DNA of 64,000 nucleotides from Ferdinandcohnia sp036965045 (GTDB lineage: Bacteria > Bacillota > Bacilli > Bacillales > Bacillaceae_L): positions 124,001 to 188,000 of the forward strand of contig NZ_JBALOV010000035.1 in NCBI RefSeq assembly GCF_036965045.1, given 5' to 3'. The notes below the pieces were generated by a model. The model was not told the DNA's origin, searched no databases, and worked only from the letters and a program-made list of their open reading frames with translations. The stretch's first letter is position 1. Every line of letters starts with the position of its first letter. Positions 1 through 8,245 of the stretch are shown here, piece after piece. The position numbers were made by a program, and so were the translations under genes.

Positions 1-485
1 AAATCTCAGTGGAACGAAACGGGGAAGAGAAAACAGTTTCTGTACCACTCGCACCTTTTCCAAACAATCCAGACAAAATTGGAATTGGAATTGAATTAAT
101 TACAGATATTGAAGTTGTGACCGATCCGAAAATTGAAATTGATACAAAAAAAATCGGAGGTCCCTCTGCAGGACTTATGTTTACGCTAGAGATTTATAAT
201 CAGTTAACCGAAAAAGATTTAACACATGGATTACGTATTGCTGGAACTGGAACCATTAATATCGATGGACAGGTTGGCCCAATTGGCGGGATTGGTCAAA
301 AAATCGTTGCTGCCGATCACTCCGATGTAGATATTTTCTTTGCTCCAAATCAAAATGGTGCAGCAGATTCGGATTATCAGCAAGCACTAGCCACCGCAAA
401 GGACATCAACAGCGATATGAAAATCGTTCCTGTTGATACCTTTGAAGATGCACTACGCTATTTAGAGAATCTTGAAGTGAAATAA
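1..485 (+). CDS. ylbL: YlbL-like PDZ/Lon-type membrane protease, C-terminal part
   Basis: This is the 3' end of a gene that begins before the window; the open frame runs in from base 3 with no start. The visible part is the Lon-type serine protease domain. The GGPSAG motif carries the nucleophile Ser (codon at 165-167), and Lys of the GGIGQK motif (codon at 300-302) completes the Ser-Lys dyad. The YlbL family normally has an N-terminal membrane helix and a PDZ domain, which would lie upstream. A GTG at base 9 is internal, not the start. YlbL/SepM-type proteases act at the outer face of the membrane; in B. subtilis YlbL has been linked to degrading the division inhibitor YneA. Its position next to ylbM matches B. 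subtilis. Confidence 0.9.
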   Translation, partial: ISVERNGEEKTVSVPLAPFPNNPDKIGIGIELITDIEVVTDPKIEIDTKKIGGPSAGLMFTLEIYNQLTEKDLTHGLRIAGTGTINIDGQVGPIGGIGQKIVAADHSDVDIFFAPNQNGAADSDYQQALATAKDINSDMKIVPVDTFEDALRYLENLEVK

Positions 486-491
486 TCAAAG

Positions 492-525
492 AAACAGTCG
501 CTACCAAATGGGGCGACTGTTTTTA
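492..525. terminator. Terminator between convergent ylbL and ylbM
   Basis: A perfect 10-bp stem (492-501 with 513-522) is followed by T residues on the plus strand. On the minus strand the stem is followed by a broken T-run, so it can serve both convergent genes. It overlaps the last bases of the ylbM coding sequence. Confidence 0.8.
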
Positions 526-1764
526 AAGGTATACTCGTTGTTCTTCATTATAGCGAATCGGTGGTGTGGCGTATTCCTGTCGTAGAAGTTGGCTGCGATG
601 AGGTTCAGGAAAAATAGCTAAGTAGGTTTGGGCAGCCTTCCAATCAAGTAAAAAGAGTTCATCAGAAAATCCTGCCGCTTTTGAGAGTATTGGAAGCTGA
701 ACATCCTTTTTTATGTTATTTAAATACCTCTGTCCTTTTTGGGACATCCCAAGTAAACGAATATAGGTTGCAATCGGGTTTTCATTGATTGGCTTTAACT
801 GTTCCTTTGTTGTGTTTGTTAAAATATGCACACATAGTCTTTGTAATCTTGTCCATGTATAGCGTTTTGTTTTTATTTTTTCCATAAAGTCTTGGAAAGA
901 GATGGCTTCTGAAATATAAGTGAGTAACCTATTTTCAATCCCTTCTTCTGCTTCATATATATTTGCTAATTCAGAAGAGGTAGATGTAAGCAGTTTGTAT
1001 TTTAATAATGTAAAATAATCCTCCCAACGATGGAATAGGCGATTCTCCTCATAATAGAAAGAAAGCCATTCGGCAGTAGAGTCGGGGAGAAAATTTTTAA
1101 TTTCATCAATTTTTTTTTCAGCAGAGAATAAGGATTTTCGAATGCTCGTTGCACTAGCAATTGAATCATGTGAAAATGTTTCGTCATGATAGTCAGCAGA
1201 CGTTCTCATGATGGTTTCTGCTTTAATTGAACTATTTTGGTCATGTATGGCTTTAACATAATGATAGCCCAAAATATTATTTGGTTTTGATAAATCCACG
1301 TATGTCTTATAATTTGCAAGCGAAGAATAAGCTAGAGATGCTGCTTTTGGATAGCTATAACCCTCTTTTACATATTGCCGGGTGTTGTAATCATACGTTT
1401 GTTGGTTTTTTTTCATAAACTCAACAGTAGCTTCGAAGTCATGGATTGTTCCATTTTCACTGCCAAAGCAAACTTCCTTACAATGAAGAGCACTCAAAAG
1501 TGAAATCGCACCGTTAGCAAAGATTTGCGCTTTTTGAGTCGCAAATGCATAGGGTAATTCAATGACGATATCAATGCCTGCTTCCAATGCCATTTTGGTT
1601 CTCGTCCATTTTGATACTAGAGCAGGTTCTCCCCTCTGGAGAAAGTTTCCGCTCATCACTGCAATGATACATTCCGCATTTGTCTTCCTTATCGTTTCAT
1701 CAAGATGGTACTTATGTCCATTATGAAATGGATTATATTCAACAATTACACCAACAGCTTTCAT
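523..1764 (-). CDS. tmcAL: tRNA(Met) cytidine acetate ligase TmcAL (YlbM)
   Basis: The protein has 413 residues from the chosen start and begins MKAVGVIVEYNPFHNGHKYH, the nucleotidyltransferase-like signature (HxGH type: HNGH) of the TmcAL/YlbM/DUF795 family. The family uses ATP and acetate to make N4-acetylcytidine at the wobble base of elongator tRNA(Met). Further family motifs are VMSGNFLQRGEPA, KWTRTKMAL and the ELPYAFATQKA stretch. The start at 1764 is preferred over in-frame ATGs at 1767 and 1803 because AAAGGG lies at a good distance and family members begin with MKAVG. The gene is transcribed against ylbL and divergently from ylbN. Length and gene order fit B. subtilis ylbM. Confidence 0.93.
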   Translation of the reverse strand: MKAVGVIVEYNPFHNGHKYHLDETIRKTNAECIIAVMSGNFLQRGEPALVSKWTRTKMALEAGIDIVIELPYAFATQKAQIFANGAISLLSALHCKEVCFGSENGTIHDFEATVEFMKKNQQTYDYNTRQYVKEGYSYPKAASLAYSSLANYKTYVDLSKPNNILGYHYVKAIHDQNSSIKAETIMRTSADYHDETFSHDSIASATSIRKSLFSAEKKIDEIKNFLPDSTAEWLSFYYEENRLFHRWEDYFTLLKYKLLTSTSSELANIYEAEEGIENRLLTYISEAISFQDFMEKIKTKRYTWTRLQRLCVHILTNTTKEQLKPINENPIATYIRLLGMSQKGQRYLNNIKKDVQLPILSKAAGFSDELFLLDWKAAQTYLAIFPEPHRSQLLRQEYATPPIRYNEEQRVYL

Positions 1765-1868
1765 CATTTCACCCTTTATTAAAATTATCATTTTAAATAT
1801 CATTTAATTGGAAAAGCTGATATAGTAGATAAGTATCTACACACCAAGTATAGTGTAAAGAAAAAATA

Positions 1869-1897
1869 TTGACAAATGTAATCGGCAAAGCTATAAT
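1869..1897 (+). promoter_or_regulatory. Sigma-A promoter for ylbN-rpmF
   Basis: TTGACA (1869-1874) and TATAAT (1892-1897) are separated by exactly 17 bases, a perfect consensus promoter. It lies 30 bases before the ylbN start, with the ribosome binding site GAGGTGAT in between. It probably drives the ylbN-rpmF transcript. Confidence 0.85.
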
Positions 1898-1927
1898 TAC
1901 CTTTGTTGCGCTTCGAGGTGATTTCAA

Positions 1928-2446
1928 TTGAAATGGACAATTAATCAATTAAATCAGTTGGCTCGAAAAGGCCTAATGATTGATGAAACTGTTGATGTAA
2001 AAGACTTAATGGAGTTCGAAAAATCGATTCGAGATATTTCACCGGTACAAGTGACCGGTCGTGTTGATCTCGACTCAACAAAAGCGAGCTTTCAAATAAC
2101 AATTTCAGGTTCAATGATTTTGCCATGTTCTCGAACATTGGTTGATGTGAAATTTCCATTCGAGATCCGAACAACTGAAACGTTTCTACTCAGAGAGACG
2201 TCTGATTATGATTTAGATTCGGACGACGATGTACATCAAGTTCGAGGTGAAGTAATTGACTTACTTCCACTAATCAAGGAAAATATTTTACTTGAAATAC
2301 CAATGCAAATTTATTGTGATGATTCGAACTCAGAAGATGCAGCACCACAATCAGGACAAGATTGGGAAGTTATCACAGAAGATGACAAAAAGAACAAAAT
2401 TGATCCCCGATTGGCGGGACTAGCAAAATTCTTTGAAGACGAATAA
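1928..2446 (+). CDS. ylbN: YlbN, DUF177 (YceD-family) protein
   Basis: 172-residue DUF177/YceD-family protein. Members of this family sit directly before rpmF in most bacteria and are tied to rRNA and 50S assembly; in some bacteria and in plants a homologue affects 23S rRNA accumulation. The exact biochemical role is not settled. The start is a TTG at 1928, giving MKWTINQLNQLARKG, and is supported by GAGGTGAT just upstream. The middle shows the family pattern of a beta-rich core with PCSRTL followed by an acidic segment (residues 95-105). The C-terminus ends IDPRLAGLAKFFED, typical of the family (DPRLAxL). rpmF starts 40 bases after its stop, probably in the same transcript. Confidence 0.9.
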   Translation: MKWTINQLNQLARKGLMIDETVDVKDLMEFEKSIRDISPVQVTGRVDLDSTKASFQITISGSMILPCSRTLVDVKFPFEIRTTETFLLRETSDYDLDSDDDVHQVRGEVIDLLPLIKENILLEIPMQIYCDDSNSEDAAPQSGQDWEVITEDDKKNKIDPRLAGLAKFFEDE

Positions 2447-2486
2447 AATCCACTTTATCATTTATCTTTTTAAGGAGGTGGGAATA

Positions 2487-2660
2487 ATGGCTGTACCTTT
2501 TAGAAGAACTTCTAAAACAAGAAAAAGATTACGTCGTACACATTTCAAATTACAAGTGCCAGGTATGGTGGCTTGCCCAAACTGTGGTGAAATGAAATTA
2601 GCACACCGCGTATGTAAAGAATGCGGTACTTACAAAGGAAAAGAAGTTGTTAACAAATAA
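2487..2660 (+). CDS. rpmF: 50S ribosomal protein L32
   Basis: 57 residues, the normal L32 length, starting MAVPFRRTSKTRKRLRRTH. Four cysteines (C30, C33, C43, C46, in CPNCG and CKECG) form a zinc ribbon, so this is the zinc-binding form of L32. A strong ribosome binding site (AAGGAGGTGGG) lies just before the ATG at 2487. An upstream in-frame ATG at 2433 overlaps ylbN and has no binding site. Zinc-containing ribosomal proteins often have zinc-free paralogues elsewhere in bacilli; that cannot be judged here. Confidence 0.97.
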   Translation: MAVPFRRTSKTRKRLRRTHFKLQVPGMVACPNCGEMKLAHRVCKECGTYKGKEVVNK

Positions 2661-2676
2661 TTTTTGTTAATGATTG

Positions 2677-2714
2677 AAAAGCGTATTGATAACTATGTTA
2701 TTGATACGCTTTTT
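2677..2714 (+). terminator. Terminator after rpmF
   Basis: A long hairpin (2677-2693 with 2697-2713, including two G-T pairs, loop TAT) ends in a T-run. It separates rpmF from the enoyl-CoA hydratase-like gene. Confidence 0.85.
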
Positions 2715-2784
2715 AATTTGTCTAAGTTGCGTATCCCTGTTTTTTACCAGTACAATGAAAATAAAAAGGAAAAAGGGGAACGTG

Positions 2785-3549
2785 ATGGCTAAATACATAG
2801 TAAAGCGAGATTTACAGGGGATTGTTTGGTTTACAATCAATCGACCTGAAAAATGGAATGCGATTGATTTTGATGTCATGGATGGACTTTTACAGACCAT
2901 CGCAGAAGTAGAAGGGAACGAGGATGCTCGGGCCTTAGTCATAACAGGTTCTGGACATAAAGCATTTTGTTCTGGCGGCGATTTATCGGTTTTTCAAAAC
3001 CTTCAAACGGTAGAAGAAGCATATCAGATGCTAAGCAAAATGGGTATGATTTTATATAAGCTTGCGACTTTATTGAAACCTACGATTGCTCTATTGAATG
3101 GACTAGCAATTGGAGGTGGATGTGAGCTAGCGACGGCCTGTGACTATAGACTAGCATCTCAAAGAACTAGATTTGGCTTTGTTCAAGGGAAACAAGGGAT
3201 CACGACTGGGTGGGGTGGTGCGACACTCCTACTAGAAAGAATACCTATTGACAAAGCATATCACCTTCTTTTGAGTGGAGAAATTCTTTCTGCTGAAGTA
3301 GGGAAGGAGCTTGGCTTCATTCAACATGTCCTATCAGAGGACAATGTAATAAAGGATTGTAAAAAATTTATTGCGAATGAATTCTTAATTACAACTAAAG
3401 TAGTAAAATCATATAAAAAGGTAGTGAATAGAAAGTGGATTGCTACCGGAATGAAGGAAAGAATGCTTCAAGAAATCGAGGAATGTTCAGCATTATGGGT
3501 AATGGATGAACATCTTGAAGCCGTTCAAAAAATCATGCAAAAAGAATAA
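2785..3549 (+). CDS. Enoyl-CoA hydratase/isomerase family protein
   Basis: 254-residue crotonase-fold protein. The opening segment VWFTINRPEKWNAID is the family signature. The two oxyanion-hole regions are visible as FCSGGDLS (about residue 67) and AIGGGCELA (about residue 113). A GWGG segment follows at about residue 150. Crotonase-fold enzymes hydrate, isomerise or hydrolyse acyl-CoA thioesters, and substrate cannot be read from sequence. The start at 2785 (AAAAAGGGG before it) is chosen over the in-frame ATG at 2674, which lies inside the rpmF terminator. It is absent from this spot in B. subtilis as I remember it. With an acyl-CoA carboxylase operon 1.4 kb downstream, a role in branched-chain or fatty acyl-CoA catabolism is an inference only. 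Confidence 0.85.
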   Translation: MAKYIVKRDLQGIVWFTINRPEKWNAIDFDVMDGLLQTIAEVEGNEDARALVITGSGHKAFCSGGDLSVFQNLQTVEEAYQMLSKMGMILYKLATLLKPTIALLNGLAIGGGCELATACDYRLASQRTRFGFVQGKQGITTGWGGATLLLERIPIDKAYHLLLSGEILSAEVGKELGFIQHVLSEDNVIKDCKKFIANEFLITTKVVKSYKKVVNRKWIATGMKERMLQEIEECSALWVMDEHLEAVQKIMQKE

Positions 3550-3631
3550 ATCTTTTCTTACTAGAGTGTGAGTAGTCTATCTTTTCTACTACATGCATAT
3601 GTATAAGTAAAAAAGTATAGGAGGGAAAGAT

Positions 3632-4246
3632 ATGACTTCAACACGTCAAGATGCATGGACTCAAGATGAGGATTTATTTCTAGCTGAAGTGGTTTTGCGC
3701 CATATCCGTGAGGGAGGAACTCAATTAGGAGCATTTGAAGAGGTAGGTCGTAAGTTATCTCGTACGGCAGCTGCCTGTGGTTTTAGATGGAATTCATATG
3801 TACGAAAACAATATAAATCCGGTATTGAACTTGCGAAAAAACAACGTAAAGAATTAAAAAAGCAAAACAACGGTGAACAGCTTCAACAAAAACAAGAATC
3901 TGAAAATACCGAATTCTCATCTAATAAGCAAACGGATTTGCAACTAAGGGACATCATCCGCTTCCTTGAAGAATATGAAAAAACAGAAAATGAGCTTCAA
4001 AATGTAATGAAAGAAAATAAGAGTTTGAACACTCAAATTAGTAAGCTTCAAGAACAAGTAAACACCTTAACGGCACAAAACAACACCTTGGAAAATAATA
4101 TCCAATTAATTGAGGAAGATTATAAGGCATTAATTGAAATTATGGAACGCGCCCGTAAAATGGTGGTTCTCCAAGAAGATGAAAGAAGTAAAAAGGTGAA
4201 ATTTCAAATGGACAGAAATGGGAATCTTGAACGAATTGAAAAATAA
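3632..4246 (+). CDS. ylbO: RsfA-family Myb/SANT-like sporulation regulator (YlbO-like)
   Basis: 204 residues. The N-terminal ~55 residues (MTSTRQDAWTQDEDLFLAEV... to FRWNSYVRKQY) form a Myb/SANT-like helix-turn-helix as in RsfA and YlbO, sporulation-specific transcription factors that tune sigma-F, sigma-G or sigma-E genes. The rest is charged and glutamine-rich, with a long coiled coil at about residues 105-175 (leucine-spaced heptads in LQNVMKENKSLNTQISKLQE and onward). GGAGGG precedes the ATG at 3632. The position between rpmF and ylbP matches B. subtilis ylbO, apart from the inserted hydratase gene. A sporulation promoter would be expected upstream, but I cannot assign one with confidence. 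Confidence 0.88.
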   Translation: MTSTRQDAWTQDEDLFLAEVVLRHIREGGTQLGAFEEVGRKLSRTAAACGFRWNSYVRKQYKSGIELAKKQRKELKKQNNGEQLQQKQESENTEFSSNKQTDLQLRDIIRFLEEYEKTENELQNVMKENKSLNTQISKLQEQVNTLTAQNNTLENNIQLIEEDYKALIEIMERARKMVVLQEDERSKKVKFQMDRNGNLERIEK

Positions 4247-4250
4247 AAAG

Positions 4251-4282
4251 GAAAACAGCTGACATGATGTTCAGCTGTTTTC
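4251..4282. terminator. Bidirectional terminator between ylbO and ylbP
   Basis: A perfect 12-bp stem (4251-4262 with 4271-4282) has an 8-base loop, with A-rich and T-rich flanks on the two sides. It lies between converging genes and can serve both strands. Confidence 0.85.
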
Positions 4283-4312
4283 TTCATGTATCGTATTTTT
4301 AGGTATATTTGT

Positions 4313-4786
4313 TTAGTCGATTTGGTGTACTCCTTCAGGAAACCAAAGAAGTGGGTTTTCCCCAAGATCACGTTCCATATGATAATCTGCAGGTGTAAAG
4401 CCCATTTTCTCCCAAAAACCTGAGGATTTTACTCGTGGATTTGTTTTTATCGGTAGATTGTAAGTTTTCGCATAATCCACTAATGCTTTCCCATAGCCTC
4501 TTTTTTGATAATCTGGAAGTACTTCAAGTTTCCACAGCTCTAGGTAGTCTTGAGCGGGTTCAAAATATTTGTTGAATTGTTTATCAACACGATAAAGGCT
4601 CATTCGTGCCACTAATTTATCACCGAAGAAAATTCCGTAAAACGGTGAAACGCTATCATTTTCAATAATATTGGATTGAAGGTCTTCAAGCATGGAAAGC
4701 TCTTGAAGCCCATATTCTTTAAATGCTTTAAATTCTTCAAGAGTTTTATAGTTTACTAATAATTTCTCAACCTTAGCCGTATACAT
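4313..4786 (-). CDS. ylbP: YlbP-like GNAT N-acetyltransferase
   Basis: 157-residue GNAT-fold acetyltransferase. The acetyl-CoA binding motif A is visible as LEVLPDYQKRGYGKALVDYA (about residues 92-111), with the Q-x-x-G-x-G/A pattern as QKRGYGKA. The opening KVEKLLVNYKTLEEFKAFKEYGLQELSMLEDLQ matches B. subtilis YlbP closely. The acceptor substrate is unknown. The start at 4786 is used because AAGGGGG lies upstream at a normal distance; the ATG six codons earlier would place the start inside that binding site. It is transcribed divergently from the carboxylase operon and converges on ylbO. Confidence 0.88.
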   Translation of the reverse strand: MYTAKVEKLLVNYKTLEEFKAFKEYGLQELSMLEDLQSNIIENDSVSPFYGIFFGDKLVARMSLYRVDKQFNKYFEPAQDYLELWKLEVLPDYQKRGYGKALVDYAKTYNLPIKTNPRVKSSGFWEKMGFTPADYHMERDLGENPLLWFPEGVHQID

Positions 4787-4881
4787 TTGATATCCCCCTT
4801 GCAATTCTACTATGAAAAACTGTTTAAATTAATATTACATTCATTATATAACAAAATAACAAAAAATTCTGTAGAAAAAAA

Positions 4882-4896
4882 TAGAAAGCGTTTGCA
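4882..4896. promoter_or_regulatory. Probable cre (CcpA) site
   Basis: TAGAAAGCGTTTGCA matches the catabolite-responsive element WTGNAANCGNWNNCW at every fixed position except one. It lies 80-94 bases before the carboxylase operon start and on the other side of ylbP. Carbon catabolite repression of the carboxylase operon by CcpA is the likely meaning; the site is predicted, not proven. Confidence 0.55.
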
Positions 4897-4975
4897 ATTG
4901 CGTGCAGGAATATGTAGATGAATGTAGAAATTATATATTGCGTCTTTTTAACTTTTGATGAAAGGGGAAAAGAGC

Positions 4976-6316
4976 TTGAAAAAAGTGTTGATTGCCAACA
5001 GGGGAGAAATTGCATCGAGAATTATGAAAACTTGTCATGAGATGGGGATTGAAACGGTCGCTGTCTATTCTGATGCGGATCGAGATTTACCATTTGTGAG
5101 AAATGCAACTAGAGCTCATCGAATTGGTGAGCCGCAGGTCTTAAAATCTTATCTTCAAATCGACAAAATTATTGAGATTGCCGAAAAAGAGCAGGTTGAT
5201 GCAATCCATCCTGGCTATGGGTTTTTATCCGAAAATGCAACCTTTGCTAGAGCAATAGCTAAAAAAGGGATTGTGTTTATAGGACCAACCCCTGAGATAA
5301 TCTCATTAATGGGGGATAAGGTAAAAGCAAGACAAACCATGATGGATGCAGGTATACCTGTTGTCCCAGGGAGTGATGAGGCCATTCAAACAATAGATGA
5401 AGCCTCGAAACTTGCTGCTCAATTTGGCTACCCAGTCATGTTAAAGGCGAGTGGTGGCGGAGGCGGAATTGGGATGGTATGCTGCTATACGGAAGAAGAA
5501 CTACAAAAAGCATATCATTCAACAAAAGCAAGAGCAAAATCATATTTTGGTAATGATGAAATGTTCATTGAAAAGTTTATACCAAATGCAAGACATATTG
5601 AGGTCCAAATTTTTGGTGATCATCACGGTAATATCGTCCATCTATTCGAAAGAGATTGTTCGATTCAGCGTCGCAATCAAAAAGTGATTGAGGAAACACC
5701 TTCACCATTTCTTTCGCAAGGGGCACGTGAAAAAATTTGTAACGCAGCAAAAAAGGCCGCAGAATATGTGGGATATACAAATGCTGGAACAATCGAATTC
5801 ATTGTTGATGAACAGGAAAATTTCTATTTTCTAGAGATGAATACAAGGCTTCAGGTTGAGCATGCCATTACAGAGATGATTACGAATCTTGATCTTGTAA
5901 AATGGCAGTTGCTCGTTGCGAAGGGAGAAAAACTACCTCTGGCTCAGCATGAAATTAGCCATGAGGGTCATTCAATTGAATTTCGCGTATATGCAGAAGA
6001 CCCGGTAAAGTTTTTTCCGTCTCCAGGAACAATCGAGGAATTTACACTTCCAACAAATTGTATGGGTGTCCGCGTCGATAGCGGATATGAAGCAGGGTCG
6101 ACCGTTACACCATTTTACGACCCGATGATTACCAAAATAATTGTTAAGGCAAATGATCGTTCTAAGGCAATTCAAATAGCAAAGGAGTATTTTGATCAAC
6201 TTGTGATAAAAGGAATAAAAACAAATATTCCATTATTCCAAGAAATTATAAATGAAGATTCCTATCTTAAGGGGCAATACGCTACGAATTACATCTCTTT
6301 GATGAAAAAACACTAG
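4976..6316 (+). CDS. Acyl-CoA carboxylase, biotin carboxylase subunit
   Basis: 446-residue biotin carboxylase (AccC family). It carboxylates biotin on its carrier protein, using ATP and bicarbonate. The N-terminal domain opens KKVLIANRGEIASRI. The ATP-grasp domain carries the glycine-rich loop at residues 159-167 (SGGGGGIGM), and the catalytic segment EMNTRLQVEHAITE follows. The TTG at 4976 is taken as start: AAAGGGG lies 8 bases upstream, whereas the ATG at 4958 has no binding site. It is the first of three genes spaced by 12-15 bases. The company of a 70-residue biotin carrier and a propionyl-CoA-carboxylase-type carboxyltransferase shows this is a second, degradative-type carboxylase and not the housekeeping acetyl-CoA carboxylase. 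The substrate is unassigned. Confidence 0.9.
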   Translation: MKKVLIANRGEIASRIMKTCHEMGIETVAVYSDADRDLPFVRNATRAHRIGEPQVLKSYLQIDKIIEIAEKEQVDAIHPGYGFLSENATFARAIAKKGIVFIGPTPEIISLMGDKVKARQTMMDAGIPVVPGSDEAIQTIDEASKLAAQFGYPVMLKASGGGGGIGMVCCYTEEELQKAYHSTKARAKSYFGNDEMFIEKFIPNARHIEVQIFGDHHGNIVHLFERDCSIQRRNQKVIEETPSPFLSQGAREKICNAAKKAAEYVGYTNAGTIEFIVDEQENFYFLEMNTRLQVEHAITEMITNLDLVKWQLLVAKGEKLPLAQHEISHEGHSIEFRVYAEDPVKFFPSPGTIEEFTLPTNCMGVRVDSGYEAGSTVTPFYDPMITKIIVKANDRSKAIQIAKEYFDQLVIKGIKTNIPLFQEIINEDSYLKGQYATNYISLMKKH

Positions 6317-6328
6317 GGGGGAAATAAG

Positions 6329-6541
6329 ATGAAGGAAATTACAGCAAGCATGGCAGGAACGGTTTTACAAGTATTCGTTTCAGAAGGCGAAGAGATTACA
6401 GAAGGCCAAATGGTTGTCATGCTGGAGTCAATGAAAATGGAAATCCCAATTGAAAGTGAACAAAATGGCAAGATTGCCACTGTAAAAGTAGATATTGGAG
6501 ATTTTGTAAATGAGGATGATGTATTACTTGTTTTAGAATAA
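6329..6541 (+). CDS. Small biotin carrier protein (biotinyl domain)
   Basis: 70 residues, consisting of little more than a biotinyl/lipoyl domain. The biotinylation motif ESMKME places the biotin on Lys36. Twin hairpin-like halves flank it (ITASMAGTVLQVFVSEGEEI and NGKIATVKVDIGDFV). Such short stand-alone carriers are known from bacillar acyl-CoA carboxylase clusters (YngHB type). It shuttles carboxybiotin between the carboxylase encoded just upstream and the carboxyltransferase just downstream. GGGGGGAAAT precedes the ATG. Confidence 0.92.
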   Translation: MKEITASMAGTVLQVFVSEGEEITEGQMVVMLESMKMEIPIESEQNGKIATVKVDIGDFVNEDDVLLVLE

Positions 6542-6556
6542 AAAAGGAGGGTAATC

Positions 6557-8101
6557 ATGCTTCGTACGACTAAGGATTTAGACCAAAAGCTTATCGAAAA
6601 AAGGAAAGATATCGAAGCAGGAGGACATGAAAAATATCATCAAAAACTAAAAGAGCAACATAAATTATTTGTCCGTGACCGACTTGCGCTCTTATTTGAT
6701 AATGGGATTTACCAAGAGGACGGAAAATTTGCTAACAATACAGCAGGGGATCTTCCGGCAGATGGCGTTGTTACCGCAATCGGAGAAATAAACGGGCAAC
6801 AAGTTTGTGTGATGGCGAATGATTCGACAGTAAAGGCTGGATCATGGGGTGCCCGTACCGTTGAGAAAATAATTCGTATTCAAGAAACCGCTGAAAAGCT
6901 ACGCGTGCCACTTTTATATTTAGTAGATTCGGCCGGGGCACGTATAACGGACCAACTTGAAATGTTCCCAAATCGTCGGGGAGCAGGGCGGATATTTCAT
7001 AATCAGGTCAAATTATCTGGCATGATTCCTCAAGTCTGTATTTTATTTGGTCCATCTGCAGCGGGTGGTGCATACATACCTGCTTTTTGTGATATTGTCA
7101 TCATGGTCGATAAGAATGCATCCATGTATCTGGGTTCACCACGGATGGCCGAGAAGGTTATCGGGGAAAAGGTTACATTAGAAGAAATGGGTGGTGCAAG
7201 AATGCACTGTACCGTTAGTGGCTGTGGTGATGTGCTTGCTGCAAATGAAGAGCAAGCCATTCAAAGTGCACGGGATTACCTGAAGTTTTTTCCTGCTAAT
7301 TATTTGAACAAACCGGTGATTATCAAAGGGGTGTCGCCAAAGGAAGGCAAGAGTCTTCAAGAAATCATTCCGGTGAATCAGAATGCTCCTTTTAATATGT
7401 ATGAAGGGATTGATGCCCTCATCGATGAGGGCAGTTTCTATGAGATAAAAAAACTATTTGCACCAGAAATTATCACGGGGCTTGCTCGTATGGATGGAAG
7501 GCCGGTCGGGATCATCGCCAATCAACCGAAGGTAAAGGGGGGCGTCTTGTTTGTAGATTCTGCAGACAAAGCCGCTAAATTTATCACTTTATGTGATGCA
7601 TTTCATATCCCTTTAGTGTTTTTAGCTGATGTCCCTGGATTTATGATAGGAACAAAGGTTGAAAGAGCGGGAATTATAAGACATGGAGCAAAGTTGATTG
7701 CAGCGATGAGCTCTGCAACCGTACCAAAGATCTCCGTTATTGTACGTAAAGCCTATGGTGCTGGACTTTATGCAATGGCAGGACCTGCATTTGAACCTGA
7801 TTATTGCGTCGCACTTCCGACGGCTCAAATTGCGGTTATGGGTCCTGAAGCAGCGGTGAATGCAGTTTATTCAAATAAAATCAATGAAATAGATGATCCG
7901 AAAGAACGAATGGCATTTGTCCAACAAAAGCAACAAGAGTATAAAGAGACTATTGATATATACAAACTAGCATCTGAGCTCATTATTGACGATATCGTCG
8001 CGGCTACTGAGTTGAGAGAAGTCCTAATTAACCGTCTCGCTGCATACGAAACAAAAGAGCTTCATTTTGGACAAAAGAAACACCCTGTTTACCCAGTATA
8101 G
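6557..8101 (+). CDS. Acyl-CoA carboxylase carboxyltransferase subunit
   Basis: 514-residue carboxyltransferase with two crotonase-like halves, as in propionyl-CoA and methylcrotonyl-CoA carboxylase beta subunits. The acyl-CoA side shows SAGARI and GPSAAGGAYIPAFCDI (about residues 155-180). The carboxybiotin side shows ADVPGFMIGTKVERAGIIRHGAKL and VRKAYGAGLYAMAGPAF (about residues 355-415). Full length for the family. It transfers the carboxyl group from biotin to an acyl-CoA. Possible substrates are propionyl-, methylcrotonyl- or another acyl-CoA; the sequence does not decide. It is the last gene of the operon and is followed by a terminator. Confidence 0.9.
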   Translation: MLRTTKDLDQKLIEKRKDIEAGGHEKYHQKLKEQHKLFVRDRLALLFDNGIYQEDGKFANNTAGDLPADGVVTAIGEINGQQVCVMANDSTVKAGSWGARTVEKIIRIQETAEKLRVPLLYLVDSAGARITDQLEMFPNRRGAGRIFHNQVKLSGMIPQVCILFGPSAAGGAYIPAFCDIVIMVDKNASMYLGSPRMAEKVIGEKVTLEEMGGARMHCTVSGCGDVLAANEEQAIQSARDYLKFFPANYLNKPVIIKGVSPKEGKSLQEIIPVNQNAPFNMYEGIDALIDEGSFYEIKKLFAPEIITGLARMDGRPVGIIANQPKVKGGVLFVDSADKAAKFITLCDAFHIPLVFLADVPGFMIGTKVERAGIIRHGAKLIAAMSSATVPKISVIVRKAYGAGLYAMAGPAFEPDYCVALPTAQIAVMGPEAAVNAVYSNKINEIDDPKERMAFVQQKQQEYKETIDIYKLASELIIDDIVAATELREVLINRLAAYETKELHFGQKKHPVYPV

Positions 8102-8115
8102 ATAAGAGTGCCAAG

Positions 8116-8141
8116 ACCCCAAGGAAAAGCTTTGGGGTTTT
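8116..8141 (+). terminator. Terminator after the carboxylase operon
   Basis: A 9-bp stem (8116-8124 with 8130-8138, one G-T pair) with a 5-base loop is followed by TTTTG. It closes the three-gene carboxylase operon. Confidence 0.8.
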
Positions 8142-8245
8142 GTCATGCAAGATTATTTTATGGTTCTTTTTCGTGTTCGATATACTAGGCATATTGTCGG
8201 GCTTTTTGGTAAAATAAAGGAAGGACAAACTATGGAGTTGGGGAT

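Noticed and set aside
2667..2942. 91-codon minus-strand frame over the rpmF terminator and hydratase start
   Set aside because: Shadow frame without a ribosome binding site, covering a terminator.
3550..3631. Sporulation promoter before the RsfA-like gene
   Set aside because: The AT-rich text gives several partial matches (GCATATGTATAA) but none fits a sigma-E or sigma-F consensus well enough to call.
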